Of a stretch of 64,000 nucleotides of DNA, positions 8,297 to 16,910 are shown one piece after another (the first letter of the stretch is position 1; every line of letters starts with the position of its first letter). Below the pieces are notes generated by a model. That model ran no database searches. It saw only the letters and a program-made list of their open reading frames with translations, and was not told the DNA's origin. The position numbers and the translations under genes are program-made. This stretch comes from Deltaproteobacteria bacterium (GTDB taxonomy: Bacteria; Myxococcota_A; Polyangia; Haliangiales; Haliangiaceae). Location: assembly GCA_025353585.1 (NCBI GenBank), contig JANXOM010000035.1:60412-124411 (forward strand), given 5' to 3'.

Positions 8297-9438
8297 GAGT
8301 TTCAGCGGCTTCCGGTTTGCCTCCGTGCTCCTCCGTTTCTTGCTGCCACGTGGCTGCCACGGCTGAGCCGAAAACCGCCGCGATCGCGTCGCGCTTCTGG
8401 TCCTCGCCGACGTCGATGTAGCGCAGCGTCGTCTGCACGTCCGCGTGGCCCATGAGGTCGCGCAAGACGGGCAGGGGAACCCGCCGTGCCATCACCGTCC
8501 CGAACGTATGACGCAGGCAGTGGATCGGCTTCGGCGGACGCGCGACTTCGGCACGCAAGTACATCGCGTTCACTGTCTCGCTCAGCCGGTCATAGGTCAC
8601 GAACGTGCCGTTGGTCTCGGCGACCACCCAAAGGCCTCGGCGGCAGATCCGCCAACGAAGCGACGAGCCGCGGTGACAGGGGCACCGTGCGCGTCTTGTT
8701 GTGCTTCGGGGCGACGTTCTCGTTGGTCAGCTTGTCGAGAGCACGGCGAACCGTGACCTGGCCGCCTCGGATATCCGTCCACTGAAGCCCGCGGATCTCA
8801 CCGACCCGTAGGCCTGCTTCTGCTGCCAACAGGATCACGACGCGATAGCGTTCGTCCGCCACCGCGTTCGCATCGAGAAGCTTCTCGACGTCCTCCGGAT
8901 CGACCGCGTGGATCTCTGCGATCAACCCGTCGAGCTTGAAGCGGAGCTTGGACTTCTGCGCGGTGACGTACTTGATCAGCGTCGACAGGACGGCCAACCT
9001 GTTGTTCACGGTTTTCACGGCCATCCCCCGGTCGAGTTCGCGGCGCGAAAACTCGTCGACGTCGATCTGCTCGATCTCGTCGATCGTCATGGCGCCGAAG
9101 AACGGCAGCAAATGACTCTTCAAGACCCGCCGCTTTTCGCGCTTCTCACTCGCCTTGCTCGCCGGCTTGTACGTATCGACAAACGTTTCTGCGTGCTGCC
9201 TTATCGTCTTCGTCACCTCCGTTGCTGAAGGCGAGACAGGTACGATGGGCTTACCCGTCGGGGCTTCGTTGACCGCGCGGTGCTCGGCCGCTCGGGCGCC
9301 GACTTTTGTCGGGGCGAGGTCCTGGTACGGACCGGAGACACCCGGCGTGCCGAACACCCGCTCCTTCAATCCGTTAGCAGTTCGAACGGTGGTTCTGAAG
9401 AACCACCGCCCCGTTCGTGGATCGCGCTTTACGGGCAT
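8289..9438 (-). pseudogene. Tyrosine recombinase/integrase, single-base frameshift
   Basis: Phage-type integrase that would recombine at tRNA-His. The N-terminal frame (from ATG 9438) has the DNA-binding start R-T-G-R-W-F-F, the SAM-like core and the first catalytic Arg in G-L-R-V-G-E-I-R-G-L. It then leaves frame near 8640. The continuation in the next frame has H-C-L-R-H-T-F-G-T (His-x-x-Arg), L-M-G-H and the nucleophile Tyr in L-R-Y-I-D. Removing one C in CCGCCG at about 8643 restores a continuous family-like reading (L-P-R-G-L-W-V-V). All catalytic residues survive, so the break is recent or a sequence error. Confidence 0.85.
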
Positions 9439-9440
9439 CG

Positions 9441-9662
9441 CTACCCCTTCTTCGCGACCTGTGTCTGACCACACGAAGACAACCATCGCACGAGGGCCTG
9501 ACGGCTCAGCCGAATAGCTCGACCGACGCGCCGGTGCGGGATCTCGCCGCGCCCGAGCGCGTCGTAGACCGCGTTGCGGCCAAGCCGCAAGAATTTCGCG
9601 GCCTCCACAACCGTAAGGACGTCGTTGTCTTCGGAGAAAGCAACGCCGTCGTCAGCCGCCAT
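9441..9662 (-). CDS. Excisionase/MerR-type HTH DNA-binding protein
   Basis: 73 residues from the ATG at 9662 (a GTG at 9683 would add seven). It contains the helix-turn-helix typical of the 'excisionase family DNA-binding' group: L-T-V-V-E-A-A-K-F-L-R-L-G-R-N-A-V-Y then G-E-I-P-H-R-R-V-G-R and a final R-W-L. It lies 2 bp upstream of the integrase start on the same strand, so it probably controls integrase or acts as the directionality factor of the island. Confidence 0.82.
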   Translation of the reverse strand: MAADDGVAFSEDNDVLTVVEAAKFLRLGRNAVYDALGRGEIPHRRVGRAIRLSRQALVRWLSSCGQTQVAKKG

Positions 9663-10073
9663 GCTACCCAGCCCCGCGGCCACGCGCAGAGCAGGCGCCT
9701 GCGCTCACAACCACCGCGACCTTCGTGGCTCCGGCGGCGTCGTGCCGGCAGCTGGTCGCAATGCCGGGAGCGAAGTGCGGCATGCCGAGCGCCGAGACGG
9801 CGTGGCGGTGTCCGCCGTCCACCTCGGATGCGGTCTCGTGCTCGCCGAAGTACACCGACCCGGGGCTGACCGCGCACGCTGGCCGCGGACGAGAATAGTC
9901 CAATCACGCAGAAGCACCTCGAGCGGGCCGCGCGGGTCGAGTACGAGGGCATGGGCAAGATCACCCCGGGCGCGGCGAATTTCGACCGACTTTAGCAACC
10001 GCCAAGACCCTTGGTCGATACGCGCTCCATGACCAACACGATCTAAGACAGGACCGCCCAGCGGGTCCGTTCG
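9663..10073. other. Island segment without a convincing gene
   Basis: About 410 bp between divergent HTH and cargo genes. On the minus strand there are two partial protein-like stretches in different frames (one near 9998-9900 beginning M-L-K-S-V-E-I-R-R-A-R-G-D-L; one near 9870-9740 with Y-F-G-E-H-E-T-A-S-E-V-D). They may be the remains of one small frameshifted gene, but there is no family match. It probably also contains the promoters for both directions. Confidence 0.4.
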
Positions 10074-10454
10074 GTGGAAAGCCAGGACACCTCGGTATGG
10101 GAGCCTGTTCCCGCCGTTCCGGCGACGGTTAGCACGAACGCCATCGTGGCGCAGAACCGGCCCCCGGCGAGCCTCGAACCCGCGCTTGAAGCCGCGATCC
10201 TGACGTCGCTGACGCGGCCGATCGCGTCAGGCGAGACCAGCGCAGCGGGCAACGCACGTCGAGAGGCAGAGCTGCGCGCGCTGTTCGCGAAGCTCCACGC
10301 GGCGCAGTCGGTCGGGTTGGGGCGGCGGATCGATATCGAGCGCGCGGACGATACGCTCGCGCAGGCGTTCAAACGGCTGGTCGTGGAGCGGCGGGTGAGG
10401 TTGCGGGCGTATATTGCGGATGCGCGTCGTCGCTCTGCAATGGCCGGTCGCTAA
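10074..10454 (+). CDS. Hypothetical small protein of the island
   Basis: 126 residues from a GTG at 10074. The N-terminal third is Pro/Val/Ala-rich and probably disordered. The rest is charged and helical, with R-R-E-A-E-L-R-A-L-F-A-K-L-H-A-A and a basic C-terminus. No signal peptide or membrane segment. I do not recognise a family. It ends 3 bp before the nuclease-fold gene, so the two (and the next) are likely one transcript. Confidence 0.55.
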   Translation: MESQDTSVWEPVPAVPATVSTNAIVAQNRPPASLEPALEAAILTSLTRPIASGETSAAGNARREAELRALFAKLHAAQSVGLGRRIDIERADDTLAQAFKRLVVERRVRLRAYIADARRRSAMAGR

Positions 10455-10457
10455 GTC

Positions 10458-11291
10458 ATGCGGGAAGGAATGGGAGGGAACATATTCAATAGATACGTAG
10501 CCGCGTCGGTTCTACTGGTAGCGAGCTTTGGGATCGTTTGGGCTGCAGGTGACTGGAGCAGCGCTCGAAGCAAGGCGGACGAGTTCAAGAGCCGACAGGA
10601 GGATCTCAAGAAGCTGACGCCCGCGGAGACGCGCAAGGTTGTGACCGCGATCTGTGAGGCTGATGAGGAGGCGCGGCGAGACGTGAGCCAGGAGGCGCTG
10701 GCCCGCGTTAGCCAAGAGGTCAAAGACAAGTCCGGCGAGTTGGAGCACATGAGGGACGACGCAAATCGCCTACTTGACGAGGTGATCTCAGACGAGAACC
10801 TCAAGGACCGGCAAGACGAGGCCAAGGCGCTCAAGGACGACGTCCAGAAGCGGTGGGAGATCATCGACCGCATGACCCAGAGCTTGCGCGGAGCCAACCA
10901 TCCCGTGGTCAGCTTCATCTTGACCAAGGGCCAGGAAGCACACGTCGAGCGGCAGAACACATGCGATGCGCGAGAAGTGGTTCTCGATGACGGCCGATTG
11001 GATTGTTTGATGGCATCGGGAGAGACGTGCGTTGTCGTCGAGCTGAAGCCGGACAACTCGCGAGCGATCAGCAAGGGGAAGGACCAGGCACGTCGATACG
11101 TCGATCAGTTGAACAAAGAGCTGAAGAAGACGGATTCGGAGCTCATCAAGAAGCTGATCGACATCAAGAGCGACTTCGCGAAGTGCAAGCGGTTCGAGTC
11201 GCGCATCGATTGCTACAAGCTCTGCCCGGACATCAATGAGGACAACGAATTCCGGGACACGCGTGCCGACTGGAGAACGGACTGCGGATGA
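10458..11291 (+). CDS. Membrane-anchored coiled-coil protein with restriction-nuclease-like C-terminus (putative effector)
   Basis: 277 residues. Residues about 11-31 form one hydrophobic segment (signal anchor). Residues about 35-145 are highly charged and predicted coiled coil. Residues about 175-220 read R-L-D182, then V-V-V-E195-L-K197-P-D, then S-K-G-K-D-Q210-A-R-R-Y214. This is the D...ExK...G..Q...Y order seen in restriction-endonuclease-fold toxin domains of polymorphic toxin systems. The C-terminal half has seven Cys, which suits an extracytoplasmic protein. It overlaps the next gene in ATGA. Toxin identity is inferred; a simple structural or immune nuclease role is possible. Base composition is less GC-rich than the neighbours. 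Confidence 0.55.
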   Translation: MREGMGGNIFNRYVAASVLLVASFGIVWAAGDWSSARSKADEFKSRQEDLKKLTPAETRKVVTAICEADEEARRDVSQEALARVSQEVKDKSGELEHMRDDANRLLDEVISDENLKDRQDEAKALKDDVQKRWEIIDRMTQSLRGANHPVVSFILTKGQEAHVERQNTCDAREVVLDDGRLDCLMASGETCVVVELKPDNSRAISKGKDQARRYVDQLNKELKKTDSELIKKLIDIKSDFAKCKRFESRIDCYKLCPDINEDNEFRDTRADWRTDCG

Positions 11292-12076
11292 CCGTCCTAG
11301 CTACACGACTCGACTTCGCGTTGCCGCTGATCGAGCACGGAGACGTCGCGCACAAGGTCGGCGAGATTCTCTCGCGCCCGTGCTTCGCCGCGCTTGACCG
11401 CGTGTCGGCGCGCCACAAAGATCGCTGGACCAAGCATGCGAAGCCGGCGCCCAACGTCATCGCGGACTATCTGCTCGACAGCACGTACGACGCCCTCAGC
11501 ATGGACAATCGCCACGGCGAAGAAGTGCTCGGAAGCGCGGAGATCGAGAGCGGTGTGCGCAATCGCGATGCCGTCCCTGCAACCACCAGGTTCTTCGCCT
11601 ACGTCGTTCTTCCCGTCGAGGCCGGTGGGTGGAGGGACGCGCTACAGGGCGTCCTGGACCTCGCAACCGTGCTTGATGCGGGGGCCGGCATGATCGCTGA
11701 AGAGCCCAGCTACGCCCTCGGGCAGCGGTTCGCGCTGGGCGGCTCAAAGCCGAAGCCCCGCCCAGGGCTCTCCGAGCTGCGCATGCGCGAGCGTCGCGCA
11801 CGCGACTGGAAGCGCGAGTTAGTCTCGGAGAAGCTCGCCGGCGTCGAGTGGGGGATGTTCCTCGGCGCAGACCATCTGACGGTCATGAGCGCTGAAGCAC
11901 TGCGCCACACCAACGCCTTCGAACGCGTCCTAGAACTGACGCCCAAGCTGGTCTTCCTGCAGCTCACGGCAGACCCAGCCGATGACCTGACCGATGGTCT
12001 TGAGGAAAAGCGCATGGAGGCACGCCGCATCCTCGCTCCGTTGATGATGGATATCACTGACGTATCCATCGAGTGA
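11288..12076 (+). CDS. Putative immunity/partner protein of the island effector
   Basis: 262 residues, no signal or membrane segment, so cytoplasmic. It begins M-T-V-L-A-T-R-L-D-F-A-L and includes R-H-G-E-E-V-L (about 76-82), an F-F-A-Y-V-V-L-P-V-E strand followed by G-G-W-R-D-A-L, and V-E-W-G-M-F-L-G-A. The mixed strand/helix layout and position directly behind a toxin-like gene resemble immunity proteins, though I cannot name a family. The 4-base ATGA overlap with the preceding gene implies coupled, stoichiometric production. Confidence 0.5.
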   Translation: MTVLATRLDFALPLIEHGDVAHKVGEILSRPCFAALDRVSARHKDRWTKHAKPAPNVIADYLLDSTYDALSMDNRHGEEVLGSAEIESGVRNRDAVPATTRFFAYVVLPVEAGGWRDALQGVLDLATVLDAGAGMIAEEPSYALGQRFALGGSKPKPRPGLSELRMRERRARDWKRELVSEKLAGVEWGMFLGADHLTVMSAEALRHTNAFERVLELTPKLVFLQLTADPADDLTDGLEEKRMEARRILAPLMMDITDVSIE

Positions 12077-12293
12077 AGGAAGCGGCGAAGCGACGACCAA
12101 TCGAGCGATTGGAACCAGATCTCGTGCGGTGGCGGCACTCCTCACCACGTTGCGAACACGACGTGTCGCCCCTAGTTCGACGGGCTCAATGATCCAGCGC
12201 CACCGTCTACCTGCTCTCGCCACGGCGAGGCGCGTGAATGCCGTCATGATCTGCTCGTCGGTTGCGTCTCGATCAGCCTGTACTTGAAGCGCG

Positions 12294-12923
12294 TCACTCC
12301 GAGGCGGGCTCGCGAGCGAAGACCGCGAGCACCCACGGCTTCATGCTGGCCATGGCGCGCGCGCGATGCGAGAGGTTGTTCTTCGTCCCGACGCCCGCCT
12401 CGGCGAACGTGGCGCCGAGCTCTGGCGAATAGAACAGCGGGTCGTAGCCGAAGCCGCCGGTGCCGCGCGGCGCCTCGAGGATGGTGCCCTCGCAGCGCCC
12501 CTCGAACGTGTGGCCGATCCCCGCCTGCGGATCCCAGAACGCGAGCGCGCAGCGAAACCGACCGGCGCGCTCGGCCGCCGGCACGGTCGTCAGCTCGGCG
12601 AGGAGCTTCGCGTTGTTGGCCGCGTCGTCGTGGCCGTGGCCAGCGTAGCGCGCGCTGTACACGCCGGGCGCGCCGCCGAGGGCGTCGACCTCGAGGCCGC
12701 TGTCGTCGGCGAGCGCGGGCAGCTGCGTGAAGTCCGCCACCTCGCGCGCCTTCTTCTCGGCGTTCCCGGCGAACGTCGGCCGATCCTCCTCGACCTCGGG
12801 GATCGCGCGGCCGATCCGCGCCTCGGCCTCGTCGATCGAGAGGACCTCGAGCTCGGGCAACAGCGCGCGCAGCTCGACGAGCTTGCCCTGGTTGCGCGTC
12901 GCGAAGACCAGGGGCCGCGTCAT
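12294..12923 (-). CDS. rdgB: XTP/dITP diphosphatase (RdgB/HAM1)
   Basis: 209 residues, normal length. It removes non-canonical purine triphosphates (XTP, dITP, ITP) to protect nucleic acids. Landmarks: [10 protein letters not shown] at the start, [10 protein letters not shown], the [11 protein letters not shown] metal/substrate motif, [18 protein letters not shown] and the final S-H-R-A-R-A-M. It starts inside the rph stop codon (ATGA), the common rph-rdgB pairing. Confidence 0.95.
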   Translation of the reverse strand: MTRPLVFATRNQGKLVELRALLPELEVLSIDEAEARIGRAIPEVEEDRPTFAGNAEKKAREVADFTQLPALADDSGLEVDALGGAPGVYSARYAGHGHDDAANNAKLLAELTTVPAAERAGRFRCALAFWDPQAGIGHTFEGRCEGTILEAPRGTGGFGYDPLFYSPELGATFAEAGVGTKNNLSHRARAMASMKPWVLAVFAREPASE

Positions 12924-13633
12924 CGCGGCGGGAGCCCCGCGATCGCGCGCTGGGCGGCGGCGAGCTGCTGGATGCCGGCGGCGGCGAGGTCGAGCATCGC
13001 GTCGAGCTGCGCGCGATCGAACGTCGCGTGCTCGGCGGTGCCCTGCACCTCGATGAGCTTGCCGTCCTCGGTGCCGACGACGTTCATGTCGACGTCCGCC
13101 TTCGAGTCCTCGATGTACGGGAGGTCGAGCACGACCTCGCCGGTCACGACACCGACCGACACCGCGGCGATCGGCGGGCGCAGTGCGCGCGTGTCGGGCA
13201 GCTTCCCACCATCGACGAGCTTCCGGATGGCGAGCGCGAGCGCGACCCACGCGCCGGTGATCGAGGCGACGCGCGTGCCGCCATCGGCGCACAGGACGTC
13301 GCAATCGACGTGGATCGTCCGCTCGCCGAGGACGCTCAGATCGACCGCCGCGCGCAGCGAGCGCCCGATCAACCGCTGGATTTCCTTGCCGCGGCCGCCC
13401 GGATCGCGCTTGCTGCGCGTGTGCGTGGAGCGCGGGAGCATCGCGTACTCCGCCGTGAGCCAGCCCTGGCCCTTGCCCTTCAGGAAGCTCGGCACGCCCT
13501 CCTCGATCGACGCGGCGCACAGCACCCACGTATCGCCGAGCTTGATGAGCGCGGAGCCCTCGGCGTGCTTCTGGTAGTTCGGGATGATCTCGAGCGGGCG
13601 GAGCTGATCCGGACGACGTCCATCGGGGCGCAT
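12920..13633 (-). CDS. rph: Ribonuclease PH
   Basis: 237 residues, full length. A phosphate-dependent 3'-5' exoribonuclease that trims tRNA precursors. It shows the family N-terminus M-R-x-D-G-R-x-x-[15 protein letters not shown], the [10 protein letters not shown] core, [21 protein letters not shown] and A-V-S-V-G near the phosphate site. It is the first gene of a coupled rph-rdgB pair, divergent from the kinase-like gene at 13672. Confidence 0.96.
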   Translation of the reverse strand: MRPDGRRPDQLRPLEIIPNYQKHAEGSALIKLGDTWVLCAASIEEGVPSFLKGKGQGWLTAEYAMLPRSTHTRSKRDPGGRGKEIQRLIGRSLRAAVDLSVLGERTIHVDCDVLCADGGTRVASITGAWVALALAIRKLVDGGKLPDTRALRPPIAAVSVGVVTGEVVLDLPYIEDSKADVDMNVVGTEDGKLIEVQGTAEHATFDRAQLDAMLDLAAAGIQQLAAAQRAIAGLPPR

Positions 13634-13671
13634 GAGCCGGACCGTACATCAGTCTGCTAGACTTGGTTTCG

Positions 13672-15543
13672 ATGGACGACCATCGCCGCAGCGGGGCCGG
13701 CTACGCCGCCACCGTGGCTGTCGAGGCGGGCAGCGGCGTGCCCGTAGCCGTTGGCGTGACCACGACCGACAAGCGGTTCGCGGACACCGAGCTCGCGACC
13801 GGCACCGGCATGAAGAAGCGGGAGGCGAGCGAGAAGACCGGGCCGGTCGTCGACGGGATGATCGGGCGGTACGCGGTGACGGCGCGCGTCGGTCAGGATC
13901 CGATCGGCGTGGTGTTCGGTGCGCGCGACGAGGGCCGGGCGGTCGCGATCAAGCTCGTGCACGCGACGGTCGCGCACGTGCCGTATCGCTCGCGGCTCGT
14001 GCGCGATGCCCCGGGCCTCGCGCAGCTCACCCACCCGAGCCTCGTGCAGATCGAGGAGATCGGCGTGGCGTTCGGGAGGCCGTTCATCGCGATGGAGTTC
14101 GTCGAGGGCCCGCTCCTGTCGGCGTGGCTGCAGGAGAAGCGGCCGTGGCGCCCGATCGCGGAGGTCTTCGCGCAGATCGGCGACGCGCTCGCGACGGCTC
14201 ATCGGGCCGGCTTCGGGCACGGCGACTGGACGCTCGAGTGCGTGCTCGTCGAGCCGAGCGGGCGGCCGCGGGTGATCGATGTCGGGCTCGGGCGCTTCGA
14301 TCCATCCGGGACCGGCCGCGTGGATGCGCGCGTCGACCAGCTGCGGTTCGCCGTTGCTCTCCGCGGCGCGCTCGGCGGCGGAACCGACGGCGACGCCGCG
14401 CTGTGGGCGACGGTGCCGGAGCCGGTGCGCGCGATCGTGGCGCGGGCCGTCGACGATGCGTCGGCGAACCGGTTCCCGTCGATGACGGAGCTCGGCCGCG
14501 CGCTCGACGCAGCGCTCGGAAGGAAGAGCGCCGCGCCGGTCGCGCGCGCCGCGCCGCTGCCGACGAGCCATGGTGCGCGCGCCGCGCCGATGCCGACGTT
14601 GAACGTGCGGCGGGCGGCGGCGCGCGTGTGGCTCCCGGCCGGCGGGGTGCTGCTCGTGGCGGCGAGCGCGGCGGCGGCGTACGCGCTGATCTCGGGTGGC
14701 GGCGCGGCCCCGCCGGTCGTGCCCGCGCCGAAGCTGAACATCACGGCGCAGCCGATCGAGGCTGCGAACCATCCGAGCCCGACTCCGACTCCGACTCCGA
14801 CTCCGACTCCGACTCCGACTCCGACTCCGAGTCCAACTCCGAGTCCGACTCCGAGCCCGAGCCTGCCCTCCGGCCCGGCGAACCTCGGGCAAACGACACA
14901 GCCGCCAACACCGACCCGCACGCCGCCGCCGCCGCCTCCGCCCCCCGTTGCTGGCGCGGCCCCGGGGCCCACGCCCGTCGCGGTCGCGGTCGTTGCCCCC
15001 GCGCCGCCGGCCGTCGGACCCACCGGCCTGCCCGTGCTGACGAAGCCCGACGCGATCTGGCACGCCGTCGCCACGTTCGGCTACAGCCACCTCGCCGACC
15101 AGACGAACGAATCCCCGCGGGGTGCGCTCACCGCCGCCGCGCAGACCGTGCGCGACGGCATCACCGAAAAGATGAAGCGCGACTGCAGCGGCGCCACGAG
15201 GCTCTTCACCGAAGGCCTCGAGCGCCTCGCCCAGGTCGAGCGCACGCCGACGTCGACGCACTTCCAGGTCATGGCGCAGATGAACCTCGGCCTGTGCGCG
15301 CTCCTCGCGGGTAACTACGCGGTGGCGAAGACGAACCTGCGCGCCGTGATCCCGCTCCTCGACGAGGCCGATCCCGACTACCGGCAAGCGCTCCTCGCCG
15401 AGGCGATCGCGCTGTGGCAGCTCGACGATCCCGGCGACGCGCGCGCCGCGCTCGACCGCGCGCTCGCCGGCGCCGCCCCGACCGACCCGATCGTCTGGTC
15501 GTACAGCCAGGTCGAGGGCCCGCTCGGCTTCACGCGCTGGTAG
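13672..15543 (+). CDS. Membrane-bound degenerate Ser/Thr kinase with TPR-like C-terminus
   Basis: 623 residues. Residues about 65-285 form a kinase domain with the ATP-site lysine (V-A-I-K94), but the glycine loop is eroded (V-G-Q-D-P-I-G-V), the catalytic HRD is H-G-D185 followed by W-T-L-E-C, and DFG is D203-V-G. Asp residues remain, so weak activity is possible, but a pseudokinase/scaffold is more likely. A membrane span lies at about 318-341, then a Pro-Thr/Pro-Ser repeat linker and a Pro-rich stretch to about 445. The extracytoplasmic end (about 470-623) looks helical and TPR-like. ATG at 13672 is used; a TTG at 13663 is possible. Confidence 0.8.
   Translation: MDDHRRSGAGYAATVAVEAGSGVPVAVGVTTTDKRFADTELATGTGMKKREASEKTGPVVDGMIGRYAVTARVGQDPIGVVFGARDEGRAVAIKLVHATVAHVPYRSRLVRDAPGLAQLTHPSLVQIEEIGVAFGRPFIAMEFVEGPLLSAWLQEKRPWRPIAEVFAQIGDALATAHRAGFGHGDWTLECVLVEPSGRPRVIDVGLGRFDPSGTGRVDARVDQLRFAVALRGALGGGTDGDAALWATVPEPVRAIVARAVDDASANRFPSMTELGRALDAALGRKSAAPVARAAPLPTSHGARAAPMPTLNVRRAAARVWLPAGGVLLVAASAAAAYALISGGGAAPPVVPAPKLNITAQPIEAANHPSPTPTPTPTPTPTPTPTPSPTPSPTPSPSLPSGPANLGQTTQPPTPTRTPPPPPPPPVAGAAPGPTPVAVAVVAPAPPAVGPTGLPVLTKPDAIWHAVATFGYSHLADQTNESPRGALTAAAQTVRDGITEKMKRDCSGATRLFTEGLERLAQVERTPTSTHFQVMAQMNLGLCALLAGNYAVAKTNLRAVIPLLDEADPDYRQALLAEAIALWQLDDPGDARAALDRALAGAAPTDPIVWSYSQVEGPLGFTRW
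14780..14862 (+). repeat. CCGACT/CCGAGT hexanucleotide repeat inside the kinase gene
   Basis: About fourteen hexamers, mostly CCGACT with CCGAGT and CCAACT variants, coding the Pro-Thr/Pro-Ser linker. Unit length is a multiple of three, so copy-number change would alter linker length without a frameshift. Confidence 0.9.
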
Positions 15544-15559
15544 CGCGGCGCGCGCCGCG

Positions 15560-16894
15560 TCAGTAGCCGCGCAGCAGCCGGCGCGCGTGCTCGCGAACGG
15601 TGCGCGTATAGACCTTCTGCTCCATCGCGAGCTTGAGCTCGTGGCGCGGCAAGAGGCGCAGCACGCGGGTGACCTGGTCTGCCGTGAGGCGCGGATGTGT
15701 CAGCAGCGCGCGCCGCACCTCGGGCACCTGCAGCCACCCGCCGTTGCCGCAGATCTGTTCGATGAGCGGCCGCGGCAGCGCCCCCATCCGGGCGATCCGC
15801 GCGACCTCCTGGCCCGTGATGCGCGGGTTGCGGAGCAGCGCCTCCCACACGGCCTTGCCATAGATGCGCTCGAGGAGGATTCGCTCCTGCATCTCGCCGT
15901 TGTGCGCATACTTGAGCTGCTGCACGAGCGTCAGCCCCCGCATGCGCTCGTGAAGGCGCGGCGCGTGGCGCTCGATGTCGGCGGCGGCGGCGTCGTCCGC
16001 GGCGGCGGCGGCGGTGTCGGCCTCGCCCGCCTCGGCCTCGGCCTCACCGTCGCTCACGGGCGCGTCGGCGAGGTGATAGTCGTGCGAGTCCTCGGGGTCG
16101 GGCTCGTCCAGCTCCTCGAGCGCGATCGGCTGGGTCGTCTCCGCTTCCCACGGGCGTAGCGGCTCGGCCGTCCGCGCGCGCTTCGGCGGCGGCGGCAGAT
16201 CGTTATCCGTCGCGAGCTCGTACGTCTGCAGATTGTCGAGCGACGGATCGAGCGGGATATCGAGCGCCGAGCCGGCAGAGACGTCGCGGATGACCTCCGG
16301 CGCGAGCTCGAGGTCGTCGGCCGGCTCCGCCTCGTCGAAGAAGAACTCTGGCTTCGCCACGATGACCGGCTCCGGGACCTCGAAGCGCGGGTGCGTCTTG
16401 AGCTCGGGCTCTTGCTCTCCGGCGGTCTCGACCTCGAGCTCGGAGATCAGGTGCGCCGCCGAGGGCTCGTCGACGCTCGTCAGCGGCTCGGCGTAATCCG
16501 GGATGCTGCCGCTGCTGACGTCGTCGATGTCCACGTCGACATCGACGTCCACATCGGGCTCCTCCGCGTCGAGCTCGGGCCGGATCGCGATCGCGGCCAC
16601 CGGGGCCGAGGCGGTCGCGACGACCCCGACGGGCGCCGCCGGCGGCACGGCGAGGTTCGCGATCTTCTGCCGCAGCTCCGGGTTGAATCCCACGACCTCG
16701 AGCCCCGCGCCGCGACCCGTGGGATCGACGAACACCACGCGCGCGCCGAGCCGCATCTCCCCGGCCGCGCCGCGCAGGAGTAGATCGCATTCCTCGGTCA
16801 CGCGCAGCGCGCAGCCGGCGATGAAGACGCCGCCCGCGAACAAATCGCGTGCGTGTTTCGGATCCAGCTGCAGCTCGACGGTGGGTCGCCCCAT
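15560..16894 (-). CDS. PilZ-like protein with acidic linker and helical C-terminal domain
   Basis: 444 residues. Residues about 1-85 look like a PilZ-type beta barrel (V-E-L-Q-L-D, G-G-V-F-I, L-G-A-R-V-V-F-V-D, G-L-E-V-V-G-F), as in many myxobacterial PilZ proteins, though the RxxxR c-di-GMP motif is not evident. Residues about 110-330 are a low-complexity Asp/Glu/Ala/Pro linker including a D-V-D-V-D run. Residues about 335-444 are helical with repeated N/H-P-R-(I/L)-T-x-x-(Q)-V motifs (R-N-P-R-I-T-G-Q-E-V, T-H-P-R-L-T-A-D-Q-V). It is cytoplasmic and probably regulatory. Convergent with the kinase-like gene, 16 bp apart. Confidence 0.7.
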   Translation of the reverse strand: MGRPTVELQLDPKHARDLFAGGVFIAGCALRVTEECDLLLRGAAGEMRLGARVVFVDPTGRGAGLEVVGFNPELRQKIANLAVPPAAPVGVVATASAPVAAIAIRPELDAEEPDVDVDVDVDIDDVSSGSIPDYAEPLTSVDEPSAAHLISELEVETAGEQEPELKTHPRFEVPEPVIVAKPEFFFDEAEPADDLELAPEVIRDVSAGSALDIPLDPSLDNLQTYELATDNDLPPPPKRARTAEPLRPWEAETTQPIALEELDEPDPEDSHDYHLADAPVSDGEAEAEAGEADTAAAAADDAAAADIERHAPRLHERMRGLTLVQQLKYAHNGEMQERILLERIYGKAVWEALLRNPRITGQEVARIARMGALPRPLIEQICGNGGWLQVPEVRRALLTHPRLTADQVTRVLRLLPRHELKLAMEQKVYTRTVREHARRLLRGY

Positions 16895-16910
16895 CGCGGC
16901 TAGTGTATCG

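Larger units (their letters stand above)
8289..12290. mobile_element. Small tRNA-His-associated integrative island
   Basis: The left edge is the tRNA-His 3' end, overlapped by the integrase stop codon (8289-8291), the standard layout of tRNA-targeted elements. Contents: integrase (frameshifted), HTH/excisionase-like gene, about 400 bp of non-obvious sequence, a small hypothetical gene, and a coupled effector/partner-like pair. Cargo is visibly less GC-rich than the flanks. The right edge is placed before rdgB because that is the first clear core gene; I could not find a second copy of the tRNA 3' end there, so the true boundary is uncertain. Confidence 0.6.

Noticed and set aside
10458..11291. 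SitA-type lipoprotein toxin
   Set aside because: The N-terminal hydrophobic segment has no lipobox Cys, so it is not a SitA homologue by that criterion, although a functional analogy is possible.
12140..12200. Right attachment site of the tRNA-His island
   Set aside because: A short stretch with TTCGACGGGCTC resembles the T arm only loosely; no convincing duplicate of the tRNA 3' end was found.
13672..14530. Active PknB-like kinase call
   Set aside because: Glycine loop, HRD and DFG are all altered, so only a degenerate kinase can be supported.
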